A stretch of DNA of 45,885 nucleotides from CALBZH01 sp964538515. Its GTDB lineage: Bacteria > Desulfobacterota > Syntrophobacteria > Syntrophobacterales > Syntrophobacteraceae. The stretch's first letter is position 1; each line of letters begins with the position of its first letter. The translations under genes and the position numbers were made by a program. The notes under the pieces are model-generated. The model saw only the letters and a list, made by a program, of their open reading frames with translations, ran no database searches and had not been told where the DNA came from. Positions 17,413-26,511 of this stretch are shown here, piece by piece. Location: contig CAZIEW010000043.1 of NCBI GenBank assembly GCA_964538515.1, positions 1-45,885 of the forward strand, read 5' to 3'.

Positions 17413-17683
17413 ATCGGTGATCCGGTTCGATGTGGTTGGCAGACTCCCTTCGTCTCGATTGCGACAGCCCCTGGCGGTGATCTTTTTAGGGCCTGGTTAT
17501 GCTACCAGATTTCATTCGGATTGAGCCTGGAATCTTCACATCGTCCGCCATCTCCGAGGCTATGGCAGGATTCCGAATTTTGTGAGATGATTTGGAAGCA
17601 TGGCAATGGGGAGCTCGTAGTGCTGTTTCACATCAGACGTCTGCTGACCAGGCCGGGCGCGGTTGCCGGCGGGATTGGGATGC

Positions 17684-19231
17684 ATGAGCCGCACACCGTT
17701 TAACTTTCGCAGGGTGCTCGCTGAAGAGCTCGATACGGAAAAACTCCAGCACAACTTTTTGAGTGCGCTGCTTGAGCTTCAGAATGTTGAGCGCGGGTCC
17801 ATCTGGGTAAAGAGAAAAGGGGGATACCTGTGTGTCGAAGCGGCAGGGAGTCAGAGTGAATCCATCCGCGGCATGACGGTGCCCGCCGGGCAGCCGAGCA
17901 TCGTCGGCTGGGTGATCGAAAATGGTCGCATGACCATTGCCGAGCCTGGCAAAGACGATCGTCATTTCGCGGATTTCGAGGAGCAGCTCAAGGTCAAGAG
18001 CACGCTCATCTTGTGCTTTCCGCTTTTCTTGAAAAGCGGCGAAGTGTACGGGGCGATTCAGATCATCGACACCAGCGCCGAGGGCAATCGGCTGAATCTG
18101 AACGAAGACTACCTTCAGCTGCTTCAAGAGATCATCGATCTGGGCTCCATTGCCTTGAGCAACTCGCTGATTCACGCCGATCAAATCCAGGAGAATTTGC
18201 GTCTCAAGCAGACGATTGAGTCGATGCGGGACCAGGGGGTTCTGATCGGTCGGAGCGAGCCCTTTCTGCGGGCGTTTAAGACCGCCGCCGATTACGCCAA
18301 GACGGACTTCCCCGTGCTCATCACGGGAGAGAGCGGTACGGGCAAGGAGCTGTTCGCCCGAGAGATCCATCGCCAGAGCAACCGCAGCTCGAAGCCGTTC
18401 CTCGTCCAGAACTGCAGTGCCATTCCCGAAACCCTGCTCGAAAGTGAGCTCTTTGGTTATGTCAAAGGAGCTTTCACGGGGGCCGTCAAGGACAAGGTTG
18501 GCTTGTTCGAAGCTGCGGACGGCGGCACACTTTTCCTGGATGAAATCGGGGACATGCCATTCCACCTCCAGGCCCGTATGCTCCGCGTTCTCCAAAACAG
18601 TGAGATCAAACCGCTCGGTGGGACGCAGACCAAGCAGATCGATGTGCGCATCATCTCCGCGACGAACAAGGATCTCAAAGAGGCCATCGCGAGGGAGCAG
18701 TTTCGTGAGGACCTGTTTTATCGGTTGAACGTCTTGCCACTTCATATCCCACCGTTGAGGGAAAGACCCGACGACACGAGGCTGCTCCTCGAGCACATGC
18801 TGAATCGGGAGGCCGTGCGGCTGGGTAAGCCCGCCAAGCGATTCGCCAAGGATGCTCTGGAGTTCCTGCTCGCGCACACCTGGAAAGGGAACGTCAGGGA
18901 GCTCGAAAATTTCGTGCGACGCATCATCATCGTGACGGATTCTGAGCTCATCTCTTATAAGGATCTCATCCCGCATTTCTTGCCCGATGAGCTGTCGGTC
19001 ACTCCACCGGCCGCGGAAGCGGCTCCGGACTCCGGTCGACAGCTGGCGGAGGGCTCCCATGAGGTTGGGCGCCCCTCTTTCGATGGCTACACCTGGGAGG
19101 CCCTCGAGAGGGAATACGTGCTGTATCTCCTTGAAAAGAACAAGTGGCATGTCACGCGTGCGGCGAAAGAAGCGGGGGTCATACGATCGACGTTTGATTC
19201 CCGGATGAAGAAGCTCGGAATTCGGAAGTAG
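17684..19231 (+). CDS. Sigma-54-dependent transcriptional activator (GAF / AAA+ / Fis HTH)
   Basis: A 515-residue enhancer-binding protein. Residues of about 20-165 form a GAF sensor domain; there is no receiver domain, so it senses a small molecule rather than a phosphoryl signal. The AAA+ domain has Walker A GESGTGKE (215-222), the sigma-54 contact loop GAFTGA (262-267), Walker B GTLFLDEIGD (281-290) and a FREDLFYRLNVLPL sensor block. A Fis-type helix-turn-helix ends the protein (WHVTRAAKEAG near 490). The ATG at 17684 is preferred to an upstream TTG at 17663, but its ribosome site is weak. I see no convincing sigma-54 promoter for a target in the window, so targets are unknown. Confidence 0.93.
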   Translation: MSRTPFNFRRVLAEELDTEKLQHNFLSALLELQNVERGSIWVKRKGGYLCVEAAGSQSESIRGMTVPAGQPSIVGWVIENGRMTIAEPGKDDRHFADFEEQLKVKSTLILCFPLFLKSGEVYGAIQIIDTSAEGNRLNLNEDYLQLLQEIIDLGSIALSNSLIHADQIQENLRLKQTIESMRDQGVLIGRSEPFLRAFKTAADYAKTDFPVLITGESGTGKELFAREIHRQSNRSSKPFLVQNCSAIPETLLESELFGYVKGAFTGAVKDKVGLFEAADGGTLFLDEIGDMPFHLQARMLRVLQNSEIKPLGGTQTKQIDVRIISATNKDLKEAIAREQFREDLFYRLNVLPLHIPPLRERPDDTRLLLEHMLNREAVRLGKPAKRFAKDALEFLLAHTWKGNVRELENFVRRIIIVTDSELISYKDLIPHFLPDELSVTPPAAEAAPDSGRQLAEGSHEVGRPSFDGYTWEALEREYVLYLLEKNKWHVTRAAKEAGVIRSTFDSRMKKLGIRK

Positions 19232-19310
19232 CGGTGCACCGTGCTTCGAGGTGCTCTGAAAGTTGTTCGGGCGCTCGGAGCTGTGAGTCTTTGGCGGGTT
19301 TGGAGCCAAG

Positions 19311-19829
19311 ATGAGTGATGTGAGTGGGGGTTCGATCCAGGACAAGATTCGTCGTGCGCGCCTCCTTGAGCAGCGCTGGGGCGACGCCGTTCGAGCCGAT
19401 GCCAACGTGCAGCGGCTCATGGCGCGACTCGAGGCCAATCTGGCGGCATCCTTTCAGGCGATGATCGAAACGGGCATCGTCCAGGCGTGCACGCGCTGTG
19501 ACGAAGAGGAGGGAGGAAGCTGCTGCGGGGCTGGCATCGAAAACCGCTACAGCGAGATGCTTCTCTTGTTGAATCTGCTCCTCGGGGTCGACCTGCCGTC
19601 GGAGCGTCGTCTCGACAACAGCTGCTTTTTCCTTGGCGAGCGGGGCTGCAATCTAAAGGTGCGGGAGGTACTGTGCGTGAACTACCTGTGCCAGTCCATC
19701 CAGAAAAGCCTTATGCCGCATCATCGAGACCAACTGCAGAAGGCGGTCGGTGAGGAGCTGGAAACGGTCTTTCTGCTTCAGGAGGCTGCGCGGAGGGTGC
19801 TCCGAAGGACCGAGGTGCCGGAGCGATGA
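19311..19829 (+). CDS. YkgJ-like cysteine-cluster protein
   Basis: A 172-residue soluble protein. Cysteines are grouped as CTRC near residue 60, SCC near 70, SCFFLGERGC near 103-112, and CVNYLC near 122-127. The sequence around them (C-x2-C, CC, then CxxL-x-GxC and C-x4-C) resembles the YkgJ/UPF0153 family of zinc- or iron-sulfur-binding proteins, which has no firm function. The flanking segments are helical and charged. It starts 79 bases after the sigma-54 activator gene and may be cotranscribed with it. The assignment rests on Cys spacing only. Confidence 0.55.
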   Translation: MSDVSGGSIQDKIRRARLLEQRWGDAVRADANVQRLMARLEANLAASFQAMIETGIVQACTRCDEEEGGSCCGAGIENRYSEMLLLLNLLLGVDLPSERRLDNSCFFLGERGCNLKVREVLCVNYLCQSIQKSLMPHHRDQLQKAVGEELETVFLLQEAARRVLRRTEVPER

Positions 19830-19892
19830 CGTCACCATGGAAGGCGCTTCCAGCATTCCAGAAATTGGGAGGTACGGTCGTTGCCGGCGACC

Positions 19893-20396
19893 TTACATGC
19901 GCGTGAGTCGCTCGATGACGGCGCGGTGCTGCGGATAGACAGCGGCAAGCTTTTCCCGATCGGCAAGCTCGAAGTCTTCGAAATCGAACCCCGGGGCGAC
20001 CACACACCCTACGAGACTAAACGAACCCGTTTCAACGACCTCGGCTCCAAACCAGCATTCCGCTGGAACAACGGTCTGAAACGAGACGGCCGCCGCGGAT
20101 TTGTCCCCTAACGTTCTTTCCTCGATCCGTCCGTCGGAGCTCAGCACCGTCAGTCGCAGGGGGCTCCCCACATAAAAATTCCAGATTTCATCGGACTTGA
20201 TGCGGTGGAGCGCCGAAAAGGATCCGCTTTCGAGCAAGTAGTAGATGGCCGTGGCGATGGGGCGGGCCCCGGAAAACCGGTCCGGGAGGGCTGTCGGAGG
20301 CAGATGCTCTGCCGACTCGTACGTGCGTCGATACCACCCGCCTTCGGGATGAGGGGCGAGACCGAGTTTATTGACCCAATGGGTGACATCACTCAT
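19893..20396 (-). CDS. Cupin domain protein, DUF985 family
   Basis: A 167-residue protein. It matches the DUF985 cupin pattern: LGLAPHPEGGWYRRTY at the start, TAIYYLLESGSFSALHRIKSDEIW with the His of the first cupin motif, SLVGCVVAPGFDFEDFEL near the C-terminus. DUF985 proteins are single-domain beta-barrels thought to be sugar-isomerase-like, but without proven activity. The ATG at 20396 is preferred to a longer start at 20477 because GGAGG sits 5 bases before it and homology begins there. It follows the hsp20 pair on the same strand after 77 bases that include a strong hairpin. Confidence 0.85.
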   Translation of the reverse strand: MSDVTHWVNKLGLAPHPEGGWYRRTYESAEHLPPTALPDRFSGARPIATAIYYLLESGSFSALHRIKSDEIWNFYVGSPLRLTVLSSDGRIEERTLGDKSAAAVSFQTVVPAECWFGAEVVETGSFSLVGCVVAPGFDFEDFELADREKLAAVYPQHRAVIERLTRM

Positions 20397-20422
20397 CGCA
20401 GCCTCCGGCGACATCAGACGAC

Positions 20423-20452
20423 AACCGCCGGCGAGGAAGGCGGCCGGCGGTT
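20423..20452 (-). terminator. Strong hairpin after the hsp20 pair
   Basis: AACCGCCGGC (20423-20432) and GCCGGCGGTT (20443-20452) form a perfect 10-bp stem with a 10-base loop, 21 bases after the hsp20 stop. No U-run follows on the minus strand, so it may slow decay or reduce read-through into the cupin gene rather than end all transcripts. Confidence 0.5.
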
Positions 20453-20473
20453 TCGGTCGGTGGTGTGCTCGGG

Positions 20474-20872
20474 TCACCCGACTTTGACGCTGATTTTTCG
20501 CGGCTTCACCACATCCGCCTTGGGCAGTGTGAGTGTGAGGACCCCATTGCGCATGGAGGCTTCGATGCGCGCTTGGTCGATCGTCCTGCCAAGCGAAAAC
20601 TCCCGGTAATAGTCCCCGACCCCGTATTCCTGGATGTGGACACGCTCCTTGATCTCTTCGATAGCGACGGTCCCTCGAAGCGTGAGCTGATTGTCCCGGA
20701 TGTCGATCGACACGTCTTCGGGGCCGACCCCCGGCATATCCGCCACGAGTACAAGGGCGTCTTCGGACTCATAGATGTCGACGGCCGGGATGTAAACCGG
20801 ACAGGTTCGAGTGGCTTCTCCCTCCCTGGTGACCTCTACCTTCTCTCTCGGCTGCAGCTCTTTTTCCGTCAT
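20474..20872 (-). CDS. Small heat shock protein, Hsp20 family (second copy)
   Basis: A 132-residue alpha-crystallin-type holdase chaperone that binds unfolding proteins without ATP. The alpha-crystallin domain runs from about residue 35 to 125: PAVDIYESEDALVLVADMPGV, a beta-strand pair DNQLTLRG, YYREFSLG, and the closing NGVLTLTLPKA. The C-terminal I-x-V/I anchor appears as ISV, near the end. The N-terminal arm is short and charged. The ATG at 20872 follows a good GAGGAGG; longer starts upstream lack support. It is 64 bases downstream of the first hsp20 copy, with which it shares an operon. Confidence 0.93.
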   Translation of the reverse strand: MTEKELQPREKVEVTREGEATRTCPVYIPAVDIYESEDALVLVADMPGVGPEDVSIDIRDNQLTLRGTVAIEEIKERVHIQEYGVGDYYREFSLGRTIDQARIEASMRNGVLTLTLPKADVVKPRKISVKVG

Positions 20873-20936
20873 GGCAAGTGCCCTCCTCAGCGCACGGACG
20901 CGATGGCTCAATTCACCCAGAAAGCTCCCTTGAGTC

Positions 20937-21392
20937 TTATGCCGTCTTGATCTTGATTTGTCGGGGCTTCGCTTCTTCCGCCTTGGGCAGCACAATGGTC
21001 AGCACGCCATTGCGGCAGGTGGCCTGGACTGCTTCGGTGCTCACCCGTGCCGGCAGGCTCAGAACACGCCGAAACCGTCCGGCTTCACGCTCCCGTCGAT
21101 GGTAGTTCACGTTTTCCGCTGTTTTGAGCTTCCGTTCGCCCCGCAGCGTCAGCGTGTCCCCCTCGACGGAGATCTCGATGTCTTCAGGGTCCAGGCCGGG
21201 CAGTTCGGAGCGCACGTAGAGGTTGTTGTCATCTTCGGTCAGGTTCACCGGAGGAAAAACGCCGGCGCGAAACAGGGATGGCTGAAGACCGGAAAAAGTA
21301 TTCATGATGCGGTTCATCTCGCGCTGAATCCGCCCCATCTCCTCTCCCATTCGGAAAAGACTCGGCTGATCATGCCAACGGACGATTGCCAT
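20937..21392 (-). CDS. Small heat shock protein, Hsp20 family (first copy)
   Basis: A 151-residue small heat shock protein. The N-terminal arm (1-45) is amphipathic with Met and Phe (RIQREMNRIMNTF) for oligomer and client contacts. The alpha-crystallin domain follows: FPPVNLTEDDNNLYVRSELPGL, GDTLTLRGERK, FRRVLSLP and NGVLTIVLPKAEE. The C-terminal anchor is IKI. AGGAGGAG lies just before the ATG. It differs from the second copy mainly in the N-terminal arm, a usual sign of paralogues with different clients. A good sigma-70-type promoter lies about 60 bases upstream; I see no CIRCE palindrome. Confidence 0.94.
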   Translation of the reverse strand: MAIVRWHDQPSLFRMGEEMGRIQREMNRIMNTFSGLQPSLFRAGVFPPVNLTEDDNNLYVRSELPGLDPEDIEISVEGDTLTLRGERKLKTAENVNYHRREREAGRFRRVLSLPARVSTEAVQATCRNGVLTIVLPKAEEAKPRQIKIKTA

Positions 21393-21449
21393 GGCTACTC
21401 CTCCTTTATGCTTGTTATTATTGGATATATTCTTGGAAGCTCATTTGAG

Positions 21450-21478
21450 AATCTAAGCACATGCCAGAAGGCTGTCAA
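21450..21478 (-). promoter_or_regulatory. Promoter of the hsp20 pair
   Basis: On the minus strand, perfect TTGACA (21473-21478) and TAGATT (21450-21455, 4 of 6) are spaced by 17 bases. The predicted start gives a leader of about 50 bases before the first hsp20 ATG. Confidence 0.6.
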
Positions 21479-21531
21479 CCTTGCCCGAGGAGCGAACGGG
21501 GCCGGCAATCGCGGCGCGCCTGGATGGTCGA

Positions 21532-21560
21532 TTGACTTTTGAAGGTCCCTTGTCTAAAAG
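21532..21560 (+). promoter_or_regulatory. Promoter of the MBL-fold gene
   Basis: TTGACT (21532-21537, 5 of 6) and TAAAAG (21555-21560, 4 of 6) are spaced by 17 bases. This lies about 55 bases before the MBL start and diverges from the hsp20 promoter within the same 223-base gap. Confidence 0.5.
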
Positions 21561-21615
21561 AATCACGGCTATTGGGTCGTTTTTCGTCCATCCTTCATCG
21601 AAAGCGTCGTGAAAC

Positions 21616-22470
21616 ATGAAATCGTTTGCGGAAGAAGACCCGTCCCTGAAAGGCATGTATTGGGTGAAAGACGCCGGCGCGTGCTCCGGTGTTTACGTCC
21701 TGGAGGAAGGGCGGACGATCATTGACGTGGGCAACATGTACGGACTTGCGGACGAGCTGCAGGACTTGGGGCCGTTGACGCGTCTCGAGCGCATCCTGCT
21801 CACCCACGCGCACTTCGATCACGTGGGCGGGGTGGAGGAAATCTTCCAGATCGTGAGCCCGGATGTGTACGCTCATCCCATGTCTCGAGAATACCTCCGG
21901 CTGCATCGGCCACCTTTTCCGGCGTTCTTCGACGCTCTCGAAAAGGACGGCAAGCTCAAACCGATTGCCGAGGGGGACCGGATAGAGGGCTCACCGACCC
22001 TTCAGGTCATCCACACACCCGGGCACACGGCGGGGGATGTCTGCTTTTTTGACGAGGAGACGGGGTCTCTGTTCTCGGGGGATACGGTTCTGCCGTATCG
22101 ATACAAGCTCGGTCCCATGATCAGCAAGCCGGATGAGGTTCTGGGGGGAAGGTTGAAGGACAAGCTGGCCAGCATCAAGAGACTACTCGGACTGCCCGTG
22201 CGCCATCTCTTTCCCGGTCACGGGGACCCGATCTTCCACAAAGGGGCTGATCAGATCAAGCTGACCCTCTATTCCCTTTACAACAGCCTCCACGAGGAGC
22301 ATCCCGAGCGGGCCTGGATCTCCATGGGAATGGATTTGCTGGATTTGGGTCAGATCGGGGAGGCGCGGCAGTGCTTGTCGAAAGCGGCCCAGCTTGCGCC
22401 GGATTCTCCTGACACCGGACTGTTTGAGGAGCGTATCCACGCGATGGCGCAATCGCAGAAGGGCGCCTGA
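21616..22470 (+). CDS. MBL-fold metallohydrolase with C-terminal helical extension
   Basis: A 284-residue metallo-beta-lactamase-fold protein of the glyoxalase-II-like group. Metal motifs are THAHFDHVGG (residues about 63-72), TPGHTAGDVC, FSGDTVLP and PGHGDP. The catalytic domain ends near residue 215. The rest is a helical stretch (WISMGMDLLDLGQIGEARQC and on) with the spacing of a single TPR-like hairpin, which may hold a partner. The substrate is not known; thioesters and nucleic acids are both possible for this fold. It ends 57 bases before cbiA, so it may be cotranscribed with the cobalamin genes. The ribosome site is weak, so the start is less sure. Confidence 0.85.
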   Translation: MKSFAEEDPSLKGMYWVKDAGACSGVYVLEEGRTIIDVGNMYGLADELQDLGPLTRLERILLTHAHFDHVGGVEEIFQIVSPDVYAHPMSREYLRLHRPPFPAFFDALEKDGKLKPIAEGDRIEGSPTLQVIHTPGHTAGDVCFFDEETGSLFSGDTVLPYRYKLGPMISKPDEVLGGRLKDKLASIKRLLGLPVRHLFPGHGDPIFHKGADQIKLTLYSLYNSLHEEHPERAWISMGMDLLDLGQIGEARQCLSKAAQLAPDSPDTGLFEERIHAMAQSQKGA

Positions 22471-22527
22471 CGACTGTGCCGTTCCCCCGCCGTCTCGCTA
22501 CGGTCATTCTCTGCGGAAGGCAGCTCC

Positions 22528-23967
22528 GTGGTCAAACATAGCTTCCTCATCGCCGGCACTCACAGCGGATGCGGCAAGACGACTCTCTCGTTGGCGCTGA
22601 TGGCGGCCTTCCGCCGACGCAACTTTTCCGTGCAACCGTTCAAGGTCGGACCGGACTTCATCGATCCCGGCTTTCACACTCAGGTGACCGGCAACGCATC
22701 CCGAAACCTGGATGGCTGGATGTGCTCCCGCGATTACAACCGGGCTCTTTTCGGGAGGCTGCTCGGTCAATCGGACATGGCCCTTGTGGAAGGGGTCATG
22801 GGGCTTTTCGATGGATATGACGGCCTCAGCGAATCGGGAAGCTCCGCGGAGATGGCCAAGTGGCTGTCGATTCCCGTGGTCCTGGTCGTGGATGCGCGAA
22901 GCATGGCCCGAAGCGCGGCCGCCCTCGTTTACGGGTACACGCGATTCGACTCGGGGCTCAAAACCGCCGGTGTGATCTTCAATCGGATCGGGGGGGAGGC
23001 GCACCTGGCGTTTCTCAAAGAAGCCATGTCCGCCGGTCTTCCTGAAATTCCCGTGTTTGGGGGAATCCCTCGCGACGAATCCATCACGATTCCCGAACGG
23101 CACTTGGGTCTGGTCACGGCGGATGAAGTGTGCCTGAGCACGGAATGGCAGGATCGCCTGGCCCGTCTGGCCGAGCGTTACCTGGACTTGGATCGACTAA
23201 TGGATGCGACGGCCGCCGAGGTCGAAGAGCCATCTTCATCACGGACGGTCACGGGTGAGCCGCCGCCATTTTCGAGAGCCAGGATCGCCGTGGCACGAGA
23301 CGCCGCCTTCTGCTTTTACTATGAGGACAACTTTGAGCGGCTGCGGGAGGCCGGGGCCGAGCTGGTCTTCTTCTCTCCCCTGGCTGGGGAGGCGATGCCT
23401 GCTTCGGTGAACGGAATCTACCTCGGCGGTGGGTATCCCGAGGTATTCGCTGCCCAGCTCTCAGTGAATGCTCGCTTTTGGGAGGGGCTGAGGATTGCGG
23501 CCGCTGCCGAGATGCCCATTTACGCGGAATGCGGCGGCCTGATGGCGTTGAGTCGGTTCATCGAGACCGTGGACGGCCATCGGTATCCCATGGCGGGGCT
23601 GCTCCCGTTTGGGACGCGCATGCTGAAGCGGCGCAAGGCACTGGGATATACCGAGGTCCTGCTCGAAGCTCGGTGTCAGCTTGGCGATCCCGGACTTTCC
23701 ATCCGCGGGCACGAGTTTCACTATTCGGAAATCGTGGAATCGGATGGAGGCGATGACGCCGGCCAGATCCCGATGGATCTGGTCTATCGCCTACAGGCGA
23801 GGAAGCACAGGGAGTCGCGGCCCGAGGGATACCGGAGGGGATCCGTGCTGGCCAGCTATGTCCACCAGCACTGGGGCAGCGCTCCGCAGGCGGCCGCTGC
23901 TTTTGTGCGGGCGTGTGAAGCATTTGCGCAAACAGGCCAAACAAAGATGTCCTGCTCGGGTGGGTGA
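22528..23967 (+). CDS. cbiA: Cobyrinic acid a,c-diamide synthase
   Basis: A 479-residue ATP- and glutamine-dependent amidase that converts carboxyls a and c of cobyrinate to amides. The N-terminal half is a P-loop synthetase domain with GTHSGCGKTTLSLAL (9-23) and KVGPDFIDPGFH. The C-terminal half is a GATase_3 glutaminase with YAECGGLMALSRF holding the nucleophile Cys and GHEFHYSE holding its His. Length matches the family. The GTG start is supported by GGAAGG 7 bases before it. The stop overlaps the cbiP start (GTGA), so translation is coupled. The absence of precorrin-step genes nearby means ring synthesis is encoded elsewhere or by salvage. Confidence 0.96.
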   Translation: MVKHSFLIAGTHSGCGKTTLSLALMAAFRRRNFSVQPFKVGPDFIDPGFHTQVTGNASRNLDGWMCSRDYNRALFGRLLGQSDMALVEGVMGLFDGYDGLSESGSSAEMAKWLSIPVVLVVDARSMARSAAALVYGYTRFDSGLKTAGVIFNRIGGEAHLAFLKEAMSAGLPEIPVFGGIPRDESITIPERHLGLVTADEVCLSTEWQDRLARLAERYLDLDRLMDATAAEVEEPSSSRTVTGEPPPFSRARIAVARDAAFCFYYEDNFERLREAGAELVFFSPLAGEAMPASVNGIYLGGGYPEVFAAQLSVNARFWEGLRIAAAAEMPIYAECGGLMALSRFIETVDGHRYPMAGLLPFGTRMLKRRKALGYTEVLLEARCQLGDPGLSIRGHEFHYSEIVESDGGDDAGQIPMDLVYRLQARKHRESRPEGYRRGSVLASYVHQHWGSAPQAAAAFVRACEAFAQTGQTKMSCSGG

Positions 23968-25532
23968 GTCGCGTGCATAAACAAGCCAAGGCATTGATGT
24001 TTCTCGGGACGGGGTCGGACGTCGGAAAGAGCGTGCTCGCCGCCGCCTTTTGCAGGATCCTGAAGCAGGAAGGCTACAGGGTCGCTCCATTCAAGGCGCA
24101 GAACATGGCGCTCAACTCCTTCATTACTCCTGAAGGGGGAGAGATGGGGCGCGCTCAAGTGGTCCAGGCCGAAGCCGCTGGGATCGCGCCTCACGTGGAC
24201 ATGAACCCGGTCCTGCTGAAGCCGACCAGCCACATGGGATCCCAGGTCATCGTGCTCGGCAAGGCCGTGGGGAACTACTCCGCGAGAGACTACTACCATT
24301 ACAAGCAACAGCTCATCCCCGTGGTTCGCGAAAGCTACGACCGTTTGGCGAGCCAATACGACGTGATTGTTTTGGAAGGAGCCGGCAGCGCGGTTGAGCT
24401 CAATCTCAAGGAGCACGACATCGTGAACCTTGCCATGGCGGACATGGCCGACGCACGCTGCATCCTTGTGGGAGATATCGACCGCGGTGGCATCTTCGCG
24501 GCGCTCCTCGGAAGCTTCATGCTCATGACGGATTCCGAAAGGGAGCGTATCATCGGCTTCATGGTGAACAAGCTTCGAGGCGACCCCGCGCTCTTTGACA
24601 GCGGCATTGATATCCTGGAAGCTCGAAGCGGCCTGCCGATCCTCGGCGTGATCCCTCACTACGACCACATTGCCGTGGCGGAAGAAGACAGCGTGGCGCT
24701 CTCGCGCCGCATGAGACGGGGGGGGGATGGACAGGCGGCGGATGGCAAAGTGGCCGTGGGGGTAGTGAGGCTTCCGTTCATTTCCAATTATACGGACTTC
24801 GACTGCTTTGAGCAGGAATCGGCGGTGGATCTGGTCTACTTTGAACGGCCTGCCGAGATTTTCCAATTTGATGCGGTGATCATCCCGGGCAGCAAGAACA
24901 CCCTCGATGACCTGGCATTCCTGAGGCGCAGCGGTCTTGCGGACGCCATCCTCTCCTTCTACCGTACGGGAGGGACGGTCGTTGGCGTGTGTGGTGGGTA
25001 CCAGATGCTCGGGCGCGTGGTCCGGGACCCCCACGGGGTGGAGAGCGACCTGCTGGTGGTGCCCGGACTTGGGCTTCTCGAGATGGAAACCGAGATGTAC
25101 CTGGACAAGATCACGACCCAGGTGGAAGCCGTTGTGGCGGCCGAGAGTCAATTTCCCGAGGCGCGGGATGCTTCGCTGCGCGGCTATGAAATCCACATGG
25201 GACGCAGTGAGCCCGCGGGTGGCTGCCGGCCGCTTTTCCAGATTGTCATTCGAAACGGGGAGGAAGCCTTTGAAGCGGATGGGCTGGTTTCCGAAGACGG
25301 CCGAGTCTGGGGAACCTACATCCACGGCATCTTTGACAACGATGCGCTGCGCAGAAGCTTCGTGAGTCAGCTGAAGCAGCGCTCCGGCAAGCCTTCCGAC
25401 GTGGATGTTGGAGCACTTTCGTTCCTCCAGTGGAAGGAGGAGCAGTACGACAGGCTGGCCGAGCACGTTCGAAGGCATGCGGACGTGGGTCGGATTCTCG
25501 AGATTCTCGGATTGCGGGTGCAATCGCGATGA
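23964..25532 (+). CDS. cbiP: Cobyric acid synthase
   Basis: CbiP (CobQ) adds four amides (b, d, e, g) to adenosylcobyrinate a,c-diamide, giving adenosylcobyric acid. The 522 residues carry MFLGTGSDVGKSVLAAAF (P-loop, about 12-29), APFKAQNMALNSF, an internal VLEGAGSAVELNL, then the glutaminase half with VVGVCGGYQMLGRVV (nucleophile Cys) and GYEIHMGRSE (His). The GTG at 23964 is used because it overlaps the cbiA stop and starts the conserved domain. It is coupled to cbiB by ATGA at the other end. The family assignment is firm. Confidence 0.97.
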   Translation: MSRVHKQAKALMFLGTGSDVGKSVLAAAFCRILKQEGYRVAPFKAQNMALNSFITPEGGEMGRAQVVQAEAAGIAPHVDMNPVLLKPTSHMGSQVIVLGKAVGNYSARDYYHYKQQLIPVVRESYDRLASQYDVIVLEGAGSAVELNLKEHDIVNLAMADMADARCILVGDIDRGGIFAALLGSFMLMTDSERERIIGFMVNKLRGDPALFDSGIDILEARSGLPILGVIPHYDHIAVAEEDSVALSRRMRRGGDGQAADGKVAVGVVRLPFISNYTDFDCFEQESAVDLVYFERPAEIFQFDAVIIPGSKNTLDDLAFLRRSGLADAILSFYRTGGTVVGVCGGYQMLGRVVRDPHGVESDLLVVPGLGLLEMETEMYLDKITTQVEAVVAAESQFPEARDASLRGYEIHMGRSEPAGGCRPLFQIVIRNGEEAFEADGLVSEDGRVWGTYIHGIFDNDALRRSFVSQLKQRSGKPSDVDVGALSFLQWKEEQYDRLAEHVRRHADVGRILEILGLRVQSR

Positions 25533-26491
25533 TGTTTTTCCCCTGGCAATTGGGCTCTGCCTACGTTGCCGACCTTGTGCTGGGAGATCCGGGCTTTCTG
25601 CCCCATCCGGTGCGCTGGATCGGGCGTTTGATCAGCTGGGTCGAGGCGACCCTTTATGACGGCAACGCTCCTCCCTGCACGCAGAAAGCGGCCGGAGGTC
25701 TCTTCTGGATGCTCGTCGTGCTCGGTGTGACCAGCGGCGCGATGGCCATGCTCGGCCTCTTTGCTCATATGCACCGGGTGTTGGGCGACGTGGTCGTCAT
25801 CTGGCTCGCTTACACAACGCTTGCAACACGCAGCCTCCATCTTGAATCCAGAAAGGTCGCCAGGGCATTGGAAGCGGGGAACATTCCCCTGGCCCGGAAG
25901 ACGTTGTCGCGTCTCGTGAGCCGAGAAACCGATTCCCTCGACGAAAGGGCGATCGTTCGGGCTCTTCTCGAGACCGTTTCGGAAAACATCTCGGATGGAG
26001 TCGTGGCGCCGCTTTTCTACCTGGCTCTGGGGGGCCCCGTCCTGGCCGTTGCATACAAGGCCGTCAACACGATGGATTCGATGGTCGGCTATCAGAACGA
26101 GCGCTATTGTCATTTCGGGTGGTTTGCCGCGCGCGCCGACGACTGGGCGAACTGGATCCCCGCGCGCCTCACTCCGCTCCTGATCGCCCTGACGGCGGCT
26201 TGCATGGGACTCAATTGGAGGGAGAGCCTTCGGATTGCGCGACGTGATGCGAAGAAGATGAAGAGCCCCAACGCCGGATATCCGGAAGGCGCGGCTGCAG
26301 GGGCACTCGGGATTCAACTGGGCGGCCCGAGCATCTACTTCGGGGAGGTGGTCGTGAAGCCGACGCTTGGGGACCCAAGGACGGCCCTTTCCCTGCAGCA
26401 CTACCGACTCATGATTCGACTCCTTTATGGAACGTCACTCTGCACCTGTTTCGGGGCGCTCGCTGTTCGTGCTTTTCTGGTCCGATGGTAG
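25529..26491 (+). CDS. cbiB: Adenosylcobinamide-phosphate synthase
   Basis: CbiB joins aminopropanol phosphate to adenosylcobyric acid, an inner-membrane step. The 320 residues have several hydrophobic segments (about 5-20, 45-65, 70-90, 205-220, 300-315). Signature stretches are YVADLVLGDPGFLPHPVRWI at the N-terminus, ESRKVARALE, SRETDSLDE, ENISDGVVAPLFY and NTMDSMVGYQNERY. The ATG at 25529 overlaps the cbiP stop (ATGA) and is followed by another ATG at 25532; a longer start at 25430 would overlap cbiP by 100 bases and adds nothing conserved. Neighbours cbiP and cobD supply its two substrates. Confidence 0.96.
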   Translation: MMFFPWQLGSAYVADLVLGDPGFLPHPVRWIGRLISWVEATLYDGNAPPCTQKAAGGLFWMLVVLGVTSGAMAMLGLFAHMHRVLGDVVVIWLAYTTLATRSLHLESRKVARALEAGNIPLARKTLSRLVSRETDSLDERAIVRALLETVSENISDGVVAPLFYLALGGPVLAVAYKAVNTMDSMVGYQNERYCHFGWFAARADDWANWIPARLTPLLIALTAACMGLNWRESLRIARRDAKKMKSPNAGYPEGAAAGALGIQLGGPSIYFGEVVVKPTLGDPRTALSLQHYRLMIRLLYGTSLCTCFGALAVRAFLVRW

Positions 26492-26511
26492 TCTGAGAGG
26501 ATGTTGGCTGC

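Noticed and set aside
17633..19438. 601-codon minus-strand frame opposite the sigma-54 activator
   Set aside because: It mirrors the AAA+ gene, has no conserved motif and lacks a ribosome site.
22471..22527. Cobalamin riboswitch before cbiA
   Set aside because: Only 57 bases separate the genes, too short for the aptamer, and no B12 box is seen. The leader of cobO is likewise too short.
23856..25523. 555-codon minus-strand frame opposite cbiP
   Set aside because: It is a shadow of an unambiguous cobyric acid synthase gene.
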